A DNA stretch of 12,471 nt from Caulobacteraceae bacterium (GCA_004144935.1 SDZP01000065.1:1-12471); one strand, 5' to 3'; positions 6,653-12,471 are shown, counted from the first letter of the stretch. Notes: generated from the letters alone by a model not told the origin. Made by a program: numbers and translations.

Positions 6653-7842
6653 GTCAGCTCTTCCGACGAATACCCCAGGATCTCGCGGGCGATGATCAGC
6701 CGCTGGATCTGACCGGTGCCCTCGTAGATGTCGCTGATGCGGCCATCGCGCAGGTACTTCTCGACCAGGTGGTCATGGCTGATCGACATGCCGCCCAGCA
6801 CCTCCATGGCCCCCTGGGTCACCGTCCGGCAGACATCGCCACCCTTGGCCTTGCAGATCGAGCTTTCGAGGTTGTTGGGCCGCCGCTTGTCGCTCAGCCA
6901 AGCCGCATGCAGCACGCTCAGGGCCGCGGCCTCGGTCTCGGCCTCCAGCTCGATCAGCTTCTGCTCGGTGGCGCTGCGCTGGTTGAAGCTCTTGCTCCAG
7001 TCGACCTCGACGCCCTCCTCGGCCAGCGCCGCCTTGGCGAACTCCAGCGCGCCCTTGGCTTTGGCGACGCCCCCCGAAGCCACTGCCGGGCGGGTCATGT
7101 TGAAGGTCTTCATCACCCCCTTGTAACTGGCCGAGCCGCCGCCCACCGGCACCGTCTCGTCGCCGCCCAGCAGGCTGTCGCGGGGAATGCGGCAGTCCTT
7201 GAAGGCGTAGGCCGCCGTGTCCGAGGCCCGGATGCCGAGCTTCTTCTCCTGCCGCACCAGCTCGAAGCCGGGGGCGCCTTTCAACACCAGGAACGACTTG
7301 ATCCCCGCCCGTCCCGCCGACTTGTCGATCGTTGCCCAGACGATGGCCCCATCGGCCTTGACCCCGTCGGTGACGAAAATCTTGTCGCCGTTGATCACCC
7401 ATTCGTCGCCATCCAGCCGCGCCGTTGTCTGGATGGCCTTGGTGTCGGAGCCGACGTTGGGCTCGGTGATTGACATGGCGAGGAAGAGATCGCCCCATTT
7501 CGCCTTCTGCTCTGGCGTGCCCGCCGACTGCAGGGCGGCGTTGCCAAGGCCGCTGGCCCGGCCCATCGGCATGGCCAGGCCGAGCCCCCGCACCACGCCC
7601 CTGGCTGAGCCCCGGGCGATGCTGACCGCCATCATGAAGGTCATCATCGGGGTGTCGTCGGGGGCGCGCTGCCCGAACAGCGGGAACACCTCCTCGAAGC
7701 CCCGCTCGCCGTCCAGCCTGGCTGGCGGCGTCTCGTGTTCGTGGTCTTCGTAATAGCGGGTGAGCGCCTCGGTGGAGTTGCCCACCTCGACCACCTTGTC
7801 GAGGATCTGCTGGTCGATCGGGGAGAAGCGGAAGTCAGCCAT
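6649..7842 (-). CDS. Acyl-CoA dehydrogenase, ACAD1, with canonical catalytic Glu
   Basis: FAD enzyme that makes the alpha,beta double bond in acyl-CoA and passes electrons to electron-transfer flavoprotein. The protein has 397 residues, typical for the family. The flavin/substrate loop SITEPNVGSDT (124-134) is intact, followed by the INGDKIFVTDG block. Near the C-terminus YEGTGQIQRLIIAREIL carries Glu374 at the position of the catalytic base of medium-chain acyl-CoA dehydrogenase. Unusually, the segment between about residues 25 and 70 (RYYEDHEHETPP...) is not the usual N-terminal ACAD helix pattern. The ATG at 7842 has AGGAG 9 bases upstream. It is the last of four ACAD genes on this strand, separated from ACAD2 by 222 bases holding a large palindrome, so it may have its own promoter or depend on read-through. 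Chain-length preference cannot be read from the sequence. Confidence 0.92.
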   Translation of the reverse strand: MADFRFSPIDQQILDKVVEVGNSTEALTRYYEDHEHETPPARLDGERGFEEVFPLFGQRAPDDTPMMTFMMAVSIARGSARGVVRGLGLAMPMGRASGLGNAALQSAGTPEQKAKWGDLFLAMSITEPNVGSDTKAIQTTARLDGDEWVINGDKIFVTDGVKADGAIVWATIDKSAGRAGIKSFLVLKGAPGFELVRQEKKLGIRASDTAAYAFKDCRIPRDSLLGGDETVPVGGGSASYKGVMKTFNMTRPAVASGGVAKAKGALEFAKAALAEEGVEVDWSKSFNQRSATEQKLIELEAETEAAALSVLHAAWLSDKRRPNNLESSICKAKGGDVCRTVTQGAMEVLGGMSISHDHLVEKYLRDGRISDIYEGTGQIQRLIIAREILGYSSEELT

Positions 7843-7891
7843 GGGTCAAGGCTCCTGGCATGGTGTCTGATGATATCGCCCCGCCCCCAAA

Positions 7892-8038
7892 CCCATCCCC
7901 GATCATGCTCGCGAAGGCGGGCATCCATACGCGGGTGGATTTCAGGCTCCGGCGACCAAGCGCCGAGGCGCCGTCCTGAAGCCTTTGCGGCGCGGGGCCT
8001 ATGTATGGATGCCCGCATACGCGAGCATGATCGGTGGG
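7892..8038. repeat. 147-base palindromic repeat element (REP-like) with nested hairpin
   Basis: The outer arms are 7892-7930 and 8003-8038. Both contain GATCATGCTCGCG and CGGGCATCCATAC in inverted orientation, with a 4-base variable spot between them and a 2-base indel near the outer end. The 72-base centre holds a second inverted repeat: TTCAGG (7941-7946) with CCTGAA (7975-7980), and CGGCG (7950-7954) with CGCCG (7969-7973). There is no open frame or transposase. It fills most of the ACAD1-ACAD2 gap. The motif style (ATGGATGCCCGC...CGAGCATGATC) resembles dispersed palindromes of Caulobacterales genomes. It could act as a transcript-end structure for ACAD2. Confidence 0.8.
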
Positions 8039-8064
8039 TAGGGTGAGCAACTGCATCTCAACCC

Positions 8065-9177
8065 TCAGACCGAGACCGGACCGTCGAGGACGGTCAGGGT
8101 GCGGGCGTTGCGCAGCCACATCTCCAGCGGCAGGTCGCGGATGAAGCCGTGGCCGCCGAAGATCTGCAGCGCGTCGTCGGCCACCTTGATCGCCCGACGG
8201 CGCACATAGTCCTGGGCCAGGACGCAGGCCTTGGCGGCGCCCGGATCGTTGTGCTCCAGCAGGCTGGCGGCCTTCCAGACCATCCAGCGCATGGTCTCGC
8301 ACTCGATATGCATGTCGGCCAGCATGAAGGCGATCGACTGCTTCTTGCCGATCGGTTCGCCGAAGGCGACGCGCTCCTTGGCGTAGGGGATGGCGAAGTC
8401 GGTGGCCTGCCGCGACAGGCCGACGGCCAGGGCGCAGGCCCCGATCCGCGCCTGGTTAACCAGCCTCAGGGCGTCGATGCCGGCGTCGCCGCCCAGACGC
8501 GCCGACCCGGGCAGCTCCACCGCCTCCAGCGTGACCTTGGCCTGCGGCATCGGCTTGAGCCCCATGGAGCCGCTCTCGGCGCCGACCGTCAGCCCCCCGG
8601 CCTCGCGCGGCACGATATAGGCCTGCACCGCCCCGATCCCCTCGCCGTCCTCGTCGCGAGCCAGCACCAGGAAATGGCTGGCCCGGTCGCCCAGCGGCAC
8701 GAGCCGCTTGACCCCGTCCAGCACGAATCCGTTGCCGCTGCGCCGGGCGGTGGTGCGCATGGCCTCGGCCGAAAACCCGAACTGGCCCTCCTGGATGGCC
8801 AGGCTGGCCGCCGCCGGATCATTGCCGGCATACTTCGGAAGATGCTCTGCCTTCTGCTCGGCCGTTCCGAAATCGATCAGTGCGCCGACGAACTGTCCCG
8901 GGGCCATGATCGCCGCGCCCTGGCTGGCGCAGCCGCCGCCCAGGGCCTCGAGGATCACCGCGTTGGTCATGCAGGAGCGCTCGCCGCCGGCGCCGCCGTA
9001 CTCTTCCGGAATGGCGGCGGCGATCAGGCCCAGCTCCCAGCCGGCCTGGATCACCGCAGCCGGCATCTCGCCCGCCTCGTCGATGGCCCGCGCCTGCGGC
9101 GCCAGAACCTCGGCCGCAAAGCCCTGCAGGCTCTCGCGGATCATGGCCTGCTCTTCGGTCAGGTCGAAATCGATCAT
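8065..9177 (-). CDS. Acyl-CoA dehydrogenase-like protein, ACAD2, lacking usual catalytic residues
   Basis: A 370-residue ACAD-fold protein (MIDFDLTEEQAMIRESLQGFA start; AIPEEYGGAGG at 55-65; YAKERVAFGEPIGKKQSIAFMLADM in the C-terminal helical domain; IFGGHGFIRDLPLEMWLRNAR near the end). The usual TEPxxGSD flavin loop is replaced by IQEGQFGF (128-135). The catalytic YEGT block is replaced by LDGPVSV, which ends the protein at residue 370, so Asp365 sits near the Glu position and the last ~20 residues of typical ACADs are absent. The alternative Glu site used by isovaleryl-CoA dehydrogenase (ER in that enzyme) reads AR here. The start is the ATG at 9177 with AGGGAGAG about 4 bases upstream; upstream in-frame sequence up to 9267 does not resemble ACAD. 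It may be a divergent ACAD subfamily, a partner subunit, or inactive in dehydrogenation. Confidence 0.88.
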   Translation of the reverse strand: MIDFDLTEEQAMIRESLQGFAAEVLAPQARAIDEAGEMPAAVIQAGWELGLIAAAIPEEYGGAGGERSCMTNAVILEALGGGCASQGAAIMAPGQFVGALIDFGTAEQKAEHLPKYAGNDPAAASLAIQEGQFGFSAEAMRTTARRSGNGFVLDGVKRLVPLGDRASHFLVLARDEDGEGIGAVQAYIVPREAGGLTVGAESGSMGLKPMPQAKVTLEAVELPGSARLGGDAGIDALRLVNQARIGACALAVGLSRQATDFAIPYAKERVAFGEPIGKKQSIAFMLADMHIECETMRWMVWKAASLLEHNDPGAAKACVLAQDYVRRRAIKVADDALQIFGGHGFIRDLPLEMWLRNARTLTVLDGPVSV

Positions 9178-9254
9178 GCAGCTCTCCCTGGCCGCAGGAT
9201 CACAGGCGCGGGGCGGCCATGGCAAGTCCCGGAGAGACGCGCACGGGTCAGAAA

Positions 9255-9283
9255 AATATCTGGTCAATCATGTCAGGGGACAA
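9255..9283 (-). promoter_or_regulatory. Possible promoter for ACAD2
   Basis: On the minus strand TTGTCC (9283-9278) and GATATT (9260-9255) are spaced by 17 bases, each matching 4 of 6 sigma70 consensus bases, in a locally A/T-rich patch. A start near 9248 would give a leader of about 70 bases before ACAD2. An alternative -35, TTGACC, lies at 9267-9262. This suggests that ACAD2 need not depend on read-through from ACAD3. Confidence 0.35.
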
Positions 9284-9393
9284 CATCTCCCCGGCCGATT
9301 GCTGGCAGCCTGTGGGGGACAGTCGCGGCGAACGGGTTCGCGGCCGTCACCGACCCGCCGTGTCCGCGCTCCCCATGAGGCGTGGACGGCCCA

Positions 9394-9418
9394 GGACCGG
9401 CGGCCACACCGCCGGTCC
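9394..9418. terminator. GC-rich perfect hairpin downstream of ACAD3
   Basis: GGACCGGCGG (9394-9403) and CCGCCGGTCC (9409-9418) form a perfect 10-bp stem with a 5-base loop (ccaca). It lies about 104 bases after the ACAD3 stop in transcription direction. No U-run follows on either strand, so a role in termination or RNA stability is only possible. Confidence 0.35.
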
Positions 9419-9482
9419 AGCCGGGACCGCCCCGCTCCACCCTGGGGCGGCGGCGGGTCACGCTTCTTTTAGCCAAGGCGGC

Positions 9483-9534
9483 GGGCGTTAGGCCCGTCCG
9501 GTGGTGGGCCCCGGTCGGGCGTTACGCCCGTCCG
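9483..9534. repeat. 18-base direct repeat at the 3' end of ACAD3
   Basis: The 18-base sequences at 9483-9500 and 9517-9534 differ at one base (GGGCGTTA, then G or C, then GCCCGTCCG) and are 34 bases apart start to start. The second copy contains the ACAD3 stop codon and last codons, and is itself a small palindrome (GGGCGTTACGCCC). It looks like a local duplication of the gene's end. Confidence 0.65.
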
Positions 9535-10778
9535 CTCGTCGGAATGTCCTTGAACGCCACATCCTTGTCGACGCGGATGTCGCCGGGCAGGCCCAGCACG
9601 CGTTCGGCGATGATGTTGCGCAGGATCTCGTCGGTGCCGCCCTCGACGCGGGTGGCCGGCGAGCGCAGCAGCATGGCCTGGAAGCGGCTGGCCGCCTCGC
9701 TCTGGTCATCGCCGCTGATCACCCCGGCCTGGCCCTGCAGGTCCAAGGCGAAGGTCGCCAGCTCCTGCATGGTGGCGCCGGCGACCAGCTTGCCGATGCT
9801 GTTCTCCGGCCCGGGAGTCTCGCCCTTGGACAGGGCGCTGATCGCCCGCATGCCGGTGTACTTCAGGCCGCTGGACTTGACCGCGTACTGCGCCAGGCGC
9901 GTGCGCACCGCCGGGTCGTCGATGGCCAGGCCGTCGGCGGTCTGCAGGTTGCTGCAGTAGTCGAACAGCTCCGGGAAGCCGATCGACATGCCCGAACCGA
10001 TCGACAGCCGCTCGTTCATCAGCGTGGTCAGCGACACCGTCCAGCCCTGGCCGACGGCGCCCAGGCGCTGGTTGTCGGGGATGCGGACGTCGGTGAAATA
10101 GACCTCGTTGAAGCCCGACTGGCCGTTGGCCTGCTTGATCGGGCGGACCTCGACGCCGGGCGACTTCATGTCCAGCCAGAACATGGTCAGGCCCTTGTGC
10201 TTGGCCACATTGGGGTCGGTGCGGGTGATCAGGATGCCGTAGTCGCTGTGCTGGGCGCCGCTGGTCCAGATCTTCTGGCCGTTGATGATCCAGTCGCCGC
10301 TGCCGTCGGTGGCCGGCTCGGCGCGGGTGCGCAGGCCGGCGAGGTCCGAGCCGCCGGCCGGTTCGCTGAACAGCTGGCACCAGATGTGCTCGCCGCTGGC
10401 CATGGTCGGCAGCAGCTGGCGCTTGTGCTCCTCGCTGGCCCAGGCCATCAGGGTCGGGCCGCACATGCCGTGGCCGATGATGAAGGTGCCGCTGAGGGCG
10501 CCGAAGGCCCCCTCCTCCTGGCCCCAGATCACCCGCTCGATGGGGGTGGCGCCGCGGCCGCCGTACTCGGTCGGCCAGTGCAGGCAGGCCCAGCCGGCTT
10601 CGGCCTTCTTCTTCTGCCATTCCTTGGACAGGTCCAGCGGATCGCGGCCGCCGACGTTCATGGAGGCGAAACCGCTCTTCTTCAGATCGGCCTCCAGCTC
10701 ATGCGGCACGTTGGCGTCGAGCCAGGCGCGGGCGGTGGCGCGGAAGGCGGCTTCTTCGGGGGTGTCGTCGAAATTCAT
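9522..10778 (-). CDS. Acyl-CoA dehydrogenase, ACAD3, probable catalytic subunit of a heteromeric ACAD
   Basis: A 418-residue ACAD beginning MNFDDTPEEAAFRATARAWL. The flavin/substrate loop is LFSEPAGGSD (136-145). In the usual C-terminal catalytic block the sequence is RVEGGTDEI with Glu379 one position early, so the canonical position holds Gly380. The Glu256 of LMNERLSIG lies where isovaleryl- and long-chain ACADs and steroid-type ACADs place their base, and is the likelier catalytic residue. The length and these motifs match the larger subunit of two-gene ACADs such as FadE29-type or PimC-type enzymes. ACAD4, with a complementary pattern, lies just upstream on the same strand, 126 bases away across a palindrome. 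The ATG at 10778 fits the family N-terminus; the nearest Shine-Dalgarno-like GGGGAGG is rather far, about 14 bases. Electrons would go to electron-transfer flavoprotein. The substrate is unknown. Confidence 0.91.
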   Translation of the reverse strand: MNFDDTPEEAAFRATARAWLDANVPHELEADLKKSGFASMNVGGRDPLDLSKEWQKKKAEAGWACLHWPTEYGGRGATPIERVIWGQEEGAFGALSGTFIIGHGMCGPTLMAWASEEHKRQLLPTMASGEHIWCQLFSEPAGGSDLAGLRTRAEPATDGSGDWIINGQKIWTSGAQHSDYGILITRTDPNVAKHKGLTMFWLDMKSPGVEVRPIKQANGQSGFNEVYFTDVRIPDNQRLGAVGQGWTVSLTTLMNERLSIGSGMSIGFPELFDYCSNLQTADGLAIDDPAVRTRLAQYAVKSSGLKYTGMRAISALSKGETPGPENSIGKLVAGATMQELATFALDLQGQAGVISGDDQSEAASRFQAMLLRSPATRVEGGTDEILRNIIAERVLGLPGDIRVDKDVAFKDIPTSGRA

Positions 10779-10799
10779 GGTCTTTGTTCCATCCTCCCC

Positions 10800-10892
10800 T
10801 TCCGCTCGTCCCGGCGAAGGCCGGGATCCAGTTTCATCTTCGAGCGGCTGGGGGTTTCATCTGGATCCCGGCCTTCGCCGGGATGAGCGGAA
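10800..10892. repeat. Palindromic REP element between ACAD4 and ACAD3
   Basis: The arms at 10800-10831 and 10861-10892 are 32 bases each with one mismatch and a 29-base loop. The core CGGCGAAGGCCGGGATCC is a palindromic motif that I recognise from dispersed intergenic repeats in many alphaproteobacterial genomes. The loop contains TTTCATCT twice. It begins 12 bases after the ACAD4 stop in transcription direction and ends just before the purine-rich site upstream of ACAD3, so any folded RNA would sit between the two coding regions and could shape their relative expression. Confidence 0.85.
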
Positions 10893-10904
10893 ATTAGAGA
10901 GACC

Positions 10905-12029
10905 TCAAGCGGCGGCCGGGGCCTCGTTCCTTTTACGAAGCCGCTCGATGAGCAGGTCTTCCCAAGTCGACTTGGAGCCCAGCCCCAGGGCCAGGGCGTT
11001 CGAGCGGCGGTAGTAGAGGTGGCAGTCGAAGGCCCAGGTGAAACCCATGCCGCCGTGCACCTGGATGTTGTTCTTGGCGCAGTGCTGGAAGGCGTCGGTG
11101 GCGCTGACCCGGGCCGTAGCGGCCGCGACGCTGAGTTCCGGCGAGCCGGTCGAGAGCGCCCAGGCGCCGTAGTAGGCGTTGGAGCGGGCCAAGGTGGCGG
11201 CGACATACATGTCCGCCAGCATGTGCTTGACCGCCTGGAAGCTGCCGATCTGGCGACCGAAGGCCATGCGCTCCAGCGCATAGTCGCGGCCCATCTCCAG
11301 CGCCCGGTCGGCGCCGCCGACCTGCTCGAAGGCGACCAGGACAGCGGCCCGGTCCATGACGTCGGCGGCGATGCGCCAGCCCTCGCCGGCCGCGCCGAGC
11401 GGTTCGGCCGGGGCGCCGTCGAAGCTGATGCGCGCCTGGCTGCGGCTGGGGTCGATGGTGTCGACGGCCTCGCGGCTGACGCCCGGACCGTTCAGATCGA
11501 CCAGGAAGAGGCCGACCTGGCCGCCGCTGCGGGCCACGACCACCGCCAGGTCGGCGACGTCGCCGTCCGGCACGGGGACCTTGGTCCCGGTGAGCTTGCC
11601 ACCCGAGACCGAGGCCTTGATGCCCGCCTCCGTCACCCGGCCGACGCCTTCGGCCAGGGCGAAGGTCCCGATCGCCTCGCCCGAGGCCAGCTTGGGCAGC
11701 CAGGCGTCCTTCTGGGCCTGCGAGCCGGCGGTCATCAGGAATTCGGCGGCCAGGTAGATGGAGCTGGCCATCGGCACCGGGGCGACGACGCGGCCCAGTT
11801 CCTCGGCGATGACGCAGAGCTCGAGATGGCCCAGGCCCACGCCGCCGAATTCCTCGGGGATGGCGGCGCCCAGGAAGCCCATCTCGGCCAGGCCCTTCCA
11901 CAGGGCCTTGTCGTAGGGCTCCGGCCCCTCCAGCACCACCCGCACGGCGGTGGTCGGGCAACGGTCGGCCAGGAAGCGCCGGGCCTCCTCGCGCAGCTGC
12001 TTCTGCTCGTCTGAGAAATCAAAGTTCAC
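10905..12029 (-). CDS. Acyl-CoA dehydrogenase, ACAD4, probable partner subunit of ACAD3
   Basis: A 374-residue ACAD-fold protein starting at the GTG at 12029 (MNFDFSDEQKQLREEARRFL). GGGAG lies 7 bases upstream of this GTG; the longer frame from 12077 adds a non-family tail. The N-terminal half has AAIPEEFGGVGLG (55-67), but the flavin loop TEPxxGSD is replaced by AEGVGRV (126-132). The C-terminal half has VLVAFEQVGGADRALEMGRDYALERMAFGRQIGSFQAVKHMLADMY (written in the order seen), normal for ACADs, yet the end (YYRRSNALALGLG) has no YEGT catalytic block. This profile matches the smaller subunit of alpha2beta2 ACADs of steroid or pimeloyl-CoA type. It is the first of the four ACAD genes in transcription order and would carry the promoter of the block. 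A possible operator lies 40-55 bases upstream. Confidence 0.9.
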   Translation of the reverse strand: MNFDFSDEQKQLREEARRFLADRCPTTAVRVVLEGPEPYDKALWKGLAEMGFLGAAIPEEFGGVGLGHLELCVIAEELGRVVAPVPMASSIYLAAEFLMTAGSQAQKDAWLPKLASGEAIGTFALAEGVGRVTEAGIKASVSGGKLTGTKVPVPDGDVADLAVVVARSGGQVGLFLVDLNGPGVSREAVDTIDPSRSQARISFDGAPAEPLGAAGEGWRIAADVMDRAAVLVAFEQVGGADRALEMGRDYALERMAFGRQIGSFQAVKHMLADMYVAATLARSNAYYGAWALSTGSPELSVAAATARVSATDAFQHCAKNNIQVHGGMGFTWAFDCHLYYRRSNALALGLGSKSTWEDLLIERLRKRNEAPAAA

Positions 12030-12068
12030 TTGGGCGCTCCCGGATTTTCTGCTTTCCGCGAACGTGAA

Positions 12069-12091
12069 CCGTATCACCTTACGGCAGTCAA
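12069..12091 (-). promoter_or_regulatory. Possible operator and -35 element upstream of ACAD4
   Basis: CCGTA (12069-12073) and TACGG (12080-12084) form an inverted repeat with a 6-base spacer. Immediately upstream on the minus strand is TTGACT (12091-12086), a good -35 hexamer. A repressor bound here would cover the promoter of the ACAD block. TetR-type fatty-acid and steroid regulators use palindromes of similar size, but I cannot name the regulator and see no good -10. Confidence 0.3.
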
Positions 12092-12129
12092 AGGCCGTCT
12101 CGCCGCACCGCCCCTGCGACGGCGCCGCC

Positions 12130-12217
12130 GAGTTACGGGGACACTATACCTATCTCGAGCACCCGCGCGTGCCGCCCGCTGAAGGGATGGGAGATAGGTA
12201 TAGTGTCCCCGTAACTC
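12130..12217. repeat. Palindromic element with perfect 27-base inverted repeats
   Basis: The arms at 12130-12156 and 12191-12217 are exact reverse complements over 27 bases, starting GAGTTACGGGGACACTATAC, with a 34-base centre. The GTTACGGGGACACTATACC motif resembles ends associated with REP-associated tyrosine transposases (Y1 family), from memory. No transposase is present, so this would be a non-autonomous or internally deleted copy. Its A/T-bearing arms differ from the GC-rich surroundings. It sits between the divergent genes ACAD4 and thiE, 100 bases from the first and 47 from the second. Confidence 0.85.
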
Positions 12218-12264
12218 TCCACAGGCGTTTGGGGTTGGCGACCGTCTGAGCTAAACCCCCGCCC

Positions 12265-12471
12265 ATGAACTGCCGCCTCTACCTGATCACCCCGCCGACC
12301 CTCGACGATCTCGCCGCCTTTGGCCACAGCCTCGCCGCCGCGCTCGACGCCGGCGACGTCGCCGCCCTGCAGCTGCGCCTCAAGGATCAGCCCGAGGGGG
12401 TCATCGCCGCCGCCCACGACATGATCGCCCCGATGTGCCTGGGCCGGGACGTCGCCCTGATCCTCAACGAC
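12265..12471 (+). CDS. thiE: Thiamine-phosphate synthase ThiE, 3' end cut off by window
   Basis: Couples the hydroxymethylpyrimidine diphosphate and thiazole phosphate units into thiamine phosphate, a late step of vitamin B1 synthesis in the cytoplasm. The 69 residues visible start MNCRLYLITPPT and include ALQLRLKD (about 33-40) and VALILND at the window edge; these match the first strands of the ThiE TIM barrel (LYLIT, VQLR-K and LIIND motifs). The full protein should be about 200-220 residues. The ATG at 12265 is the only start that fits the family N-terminus, and no strong Shine-Dalgarno is seen. No thiamine riboswitch is recognisable in the 47 bases between the palindrome and the start. 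Its promoter probably lies in or near the palindromic element, which may influence expression. Confidence 0.85.
   Translation, partial: MNCRLYLITPPTLDDLAAFGHSLAAALDAGDVAALQLRLKDQPEGVIAAAHDMIAPMCLGRDVALILND

Larger units (their letters stand above)
9178..9521. other. 344-base gap between ACAD2 and ACAD3, no convincing gene
   Basis: Open frames here look like chance high-GC frames: no family motif and no convincing start site. The part next to ACAD2 holds a possible promoter on the minus strand (9255-9283). The middle holds a strong hairpin (9394-9418), and the end next to ACAD3 holds an 18-base near-perfect direct repeat. A short A/T-richer stretch (9250-9275) stands out from the GC-rich surroundings. 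Confidence 0.6.

Noticed and set aside
5956..7473. Long plus-strand frame spanning the end of the peptidase gene, the membrane protein and ACAD1
   Set aside because: It crosses three well-supported genes in other frames and has no domain signature.
7892..8038. CRISPR-like or tandem repeat array
   Set aside because: There are only two arms in inverted orientation, with no regularly spaced direct repeats.
9219..9491. 90-codon plus-strand frame in the ACAD2-ACAD3 gap
   Set aside because: No ribosome site, no recognisable motif, and it overlaps hairpin and repeat sequence; likely chance in GC-rich DNA.
12157..12190. Possible transposase remnant in the centre of the palindrome before thiE
   Set aside because: The centre is only 34 bases and codes for nothing recognisable.
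12218..12264. TPP riboswitch upstream of thiE
   Set aside because: The space is too short, and the conserved CUGAGA and ACCUGA elements in proper order are not seen; CTGAGCTAAACC at 12245 is only a partial resemblance.

Overview
The window comes from a very GC-rich alphaproteobacterium. Protein sequences, codon use and repeat style suggest Caulobacterales (Caulobacter, Phenylobacterium or a relative). This placement is inference; there is no rRNA or other marker gene to confirm it. The region looks like ordinary chromosome. I see no phage, integrase, CRISPR array, toxin-antitoxin pair, tRNA or rRNA.

Layout. (1) Positions 1-1949, plus strand: the 3' part of a ferredoxin-NADP+ reductase gene, then moeA 10 bases later. 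(2) Positions 1976-3437, minus strand: an iron and possibly heme block in transcription order bfd (TTG start, with a candidate Fur-controlled promoter), bfr (heme bacterioferritin) and a divergent TspO/MBR-like membrane protein. moeA and the TspO-like gene converge on a shared hairpin that contains both stop codons. (3) Positions 3602-6652, plus strand: a large exported M14 zinc carboxypeptidase-like protein with a C-terminal amidotransferase-like fold, followed after 6 bases by a small membrane protein. (4) Positions 6649-12029, minus strand: four non-identical acyl-CoA dehydrogenase (ACAD) paralogues, numbered here in coordinate order as ACAD1 (6649-7842), ACAD2 (8065-9177), ACAD3 (9522-10778) and ACAD4 (10905-12029). 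(5) From 12265, plus strand: the start of thiE.

How the genes work together. Bfd reduces heme-bound Bfr to release stored iron, and Fpr is the type of NADPH-dependent flavoenzyme that can reduce Bfd. Fpr, Bfd and Bfr within 3.5 kb therefore form a plausible iron mobilisation set, although fpr is on the opposite strand. ACAD3 and ACAD4 look like the two subunits of a heteromeric ACAD of the steroid or pimeloyl-CoA type. ACAD1 is a conventional enzyme with an intact catalytic Glu. ACAD2 lacks the usual catalytic and flavin-loop residues. The ACAD block probably handles an unusual acyl-CoA, but no hydratase, thiolase or CoA ligase is in view, so the substrate cannot be named.

Repeats. Three different palindromic elements lie in the gaps of the ACAD block (7892-8038, 10800-10892 and 12130-12217). 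The last has perfect 27-base arms. The 344-base gap between ACAD2 and ACAD3 holds a 10-bp perfect hairpin and an 18-base near-perfect direct repeat. No clearly novel multi-gene system is visible. The best leads are the degenerate ACAD2, the ACAD3/ACAD4 pair with a possible operator upstream of the block, the Thr at a ferroxidase ligand position in Bfr, and the palindromes.
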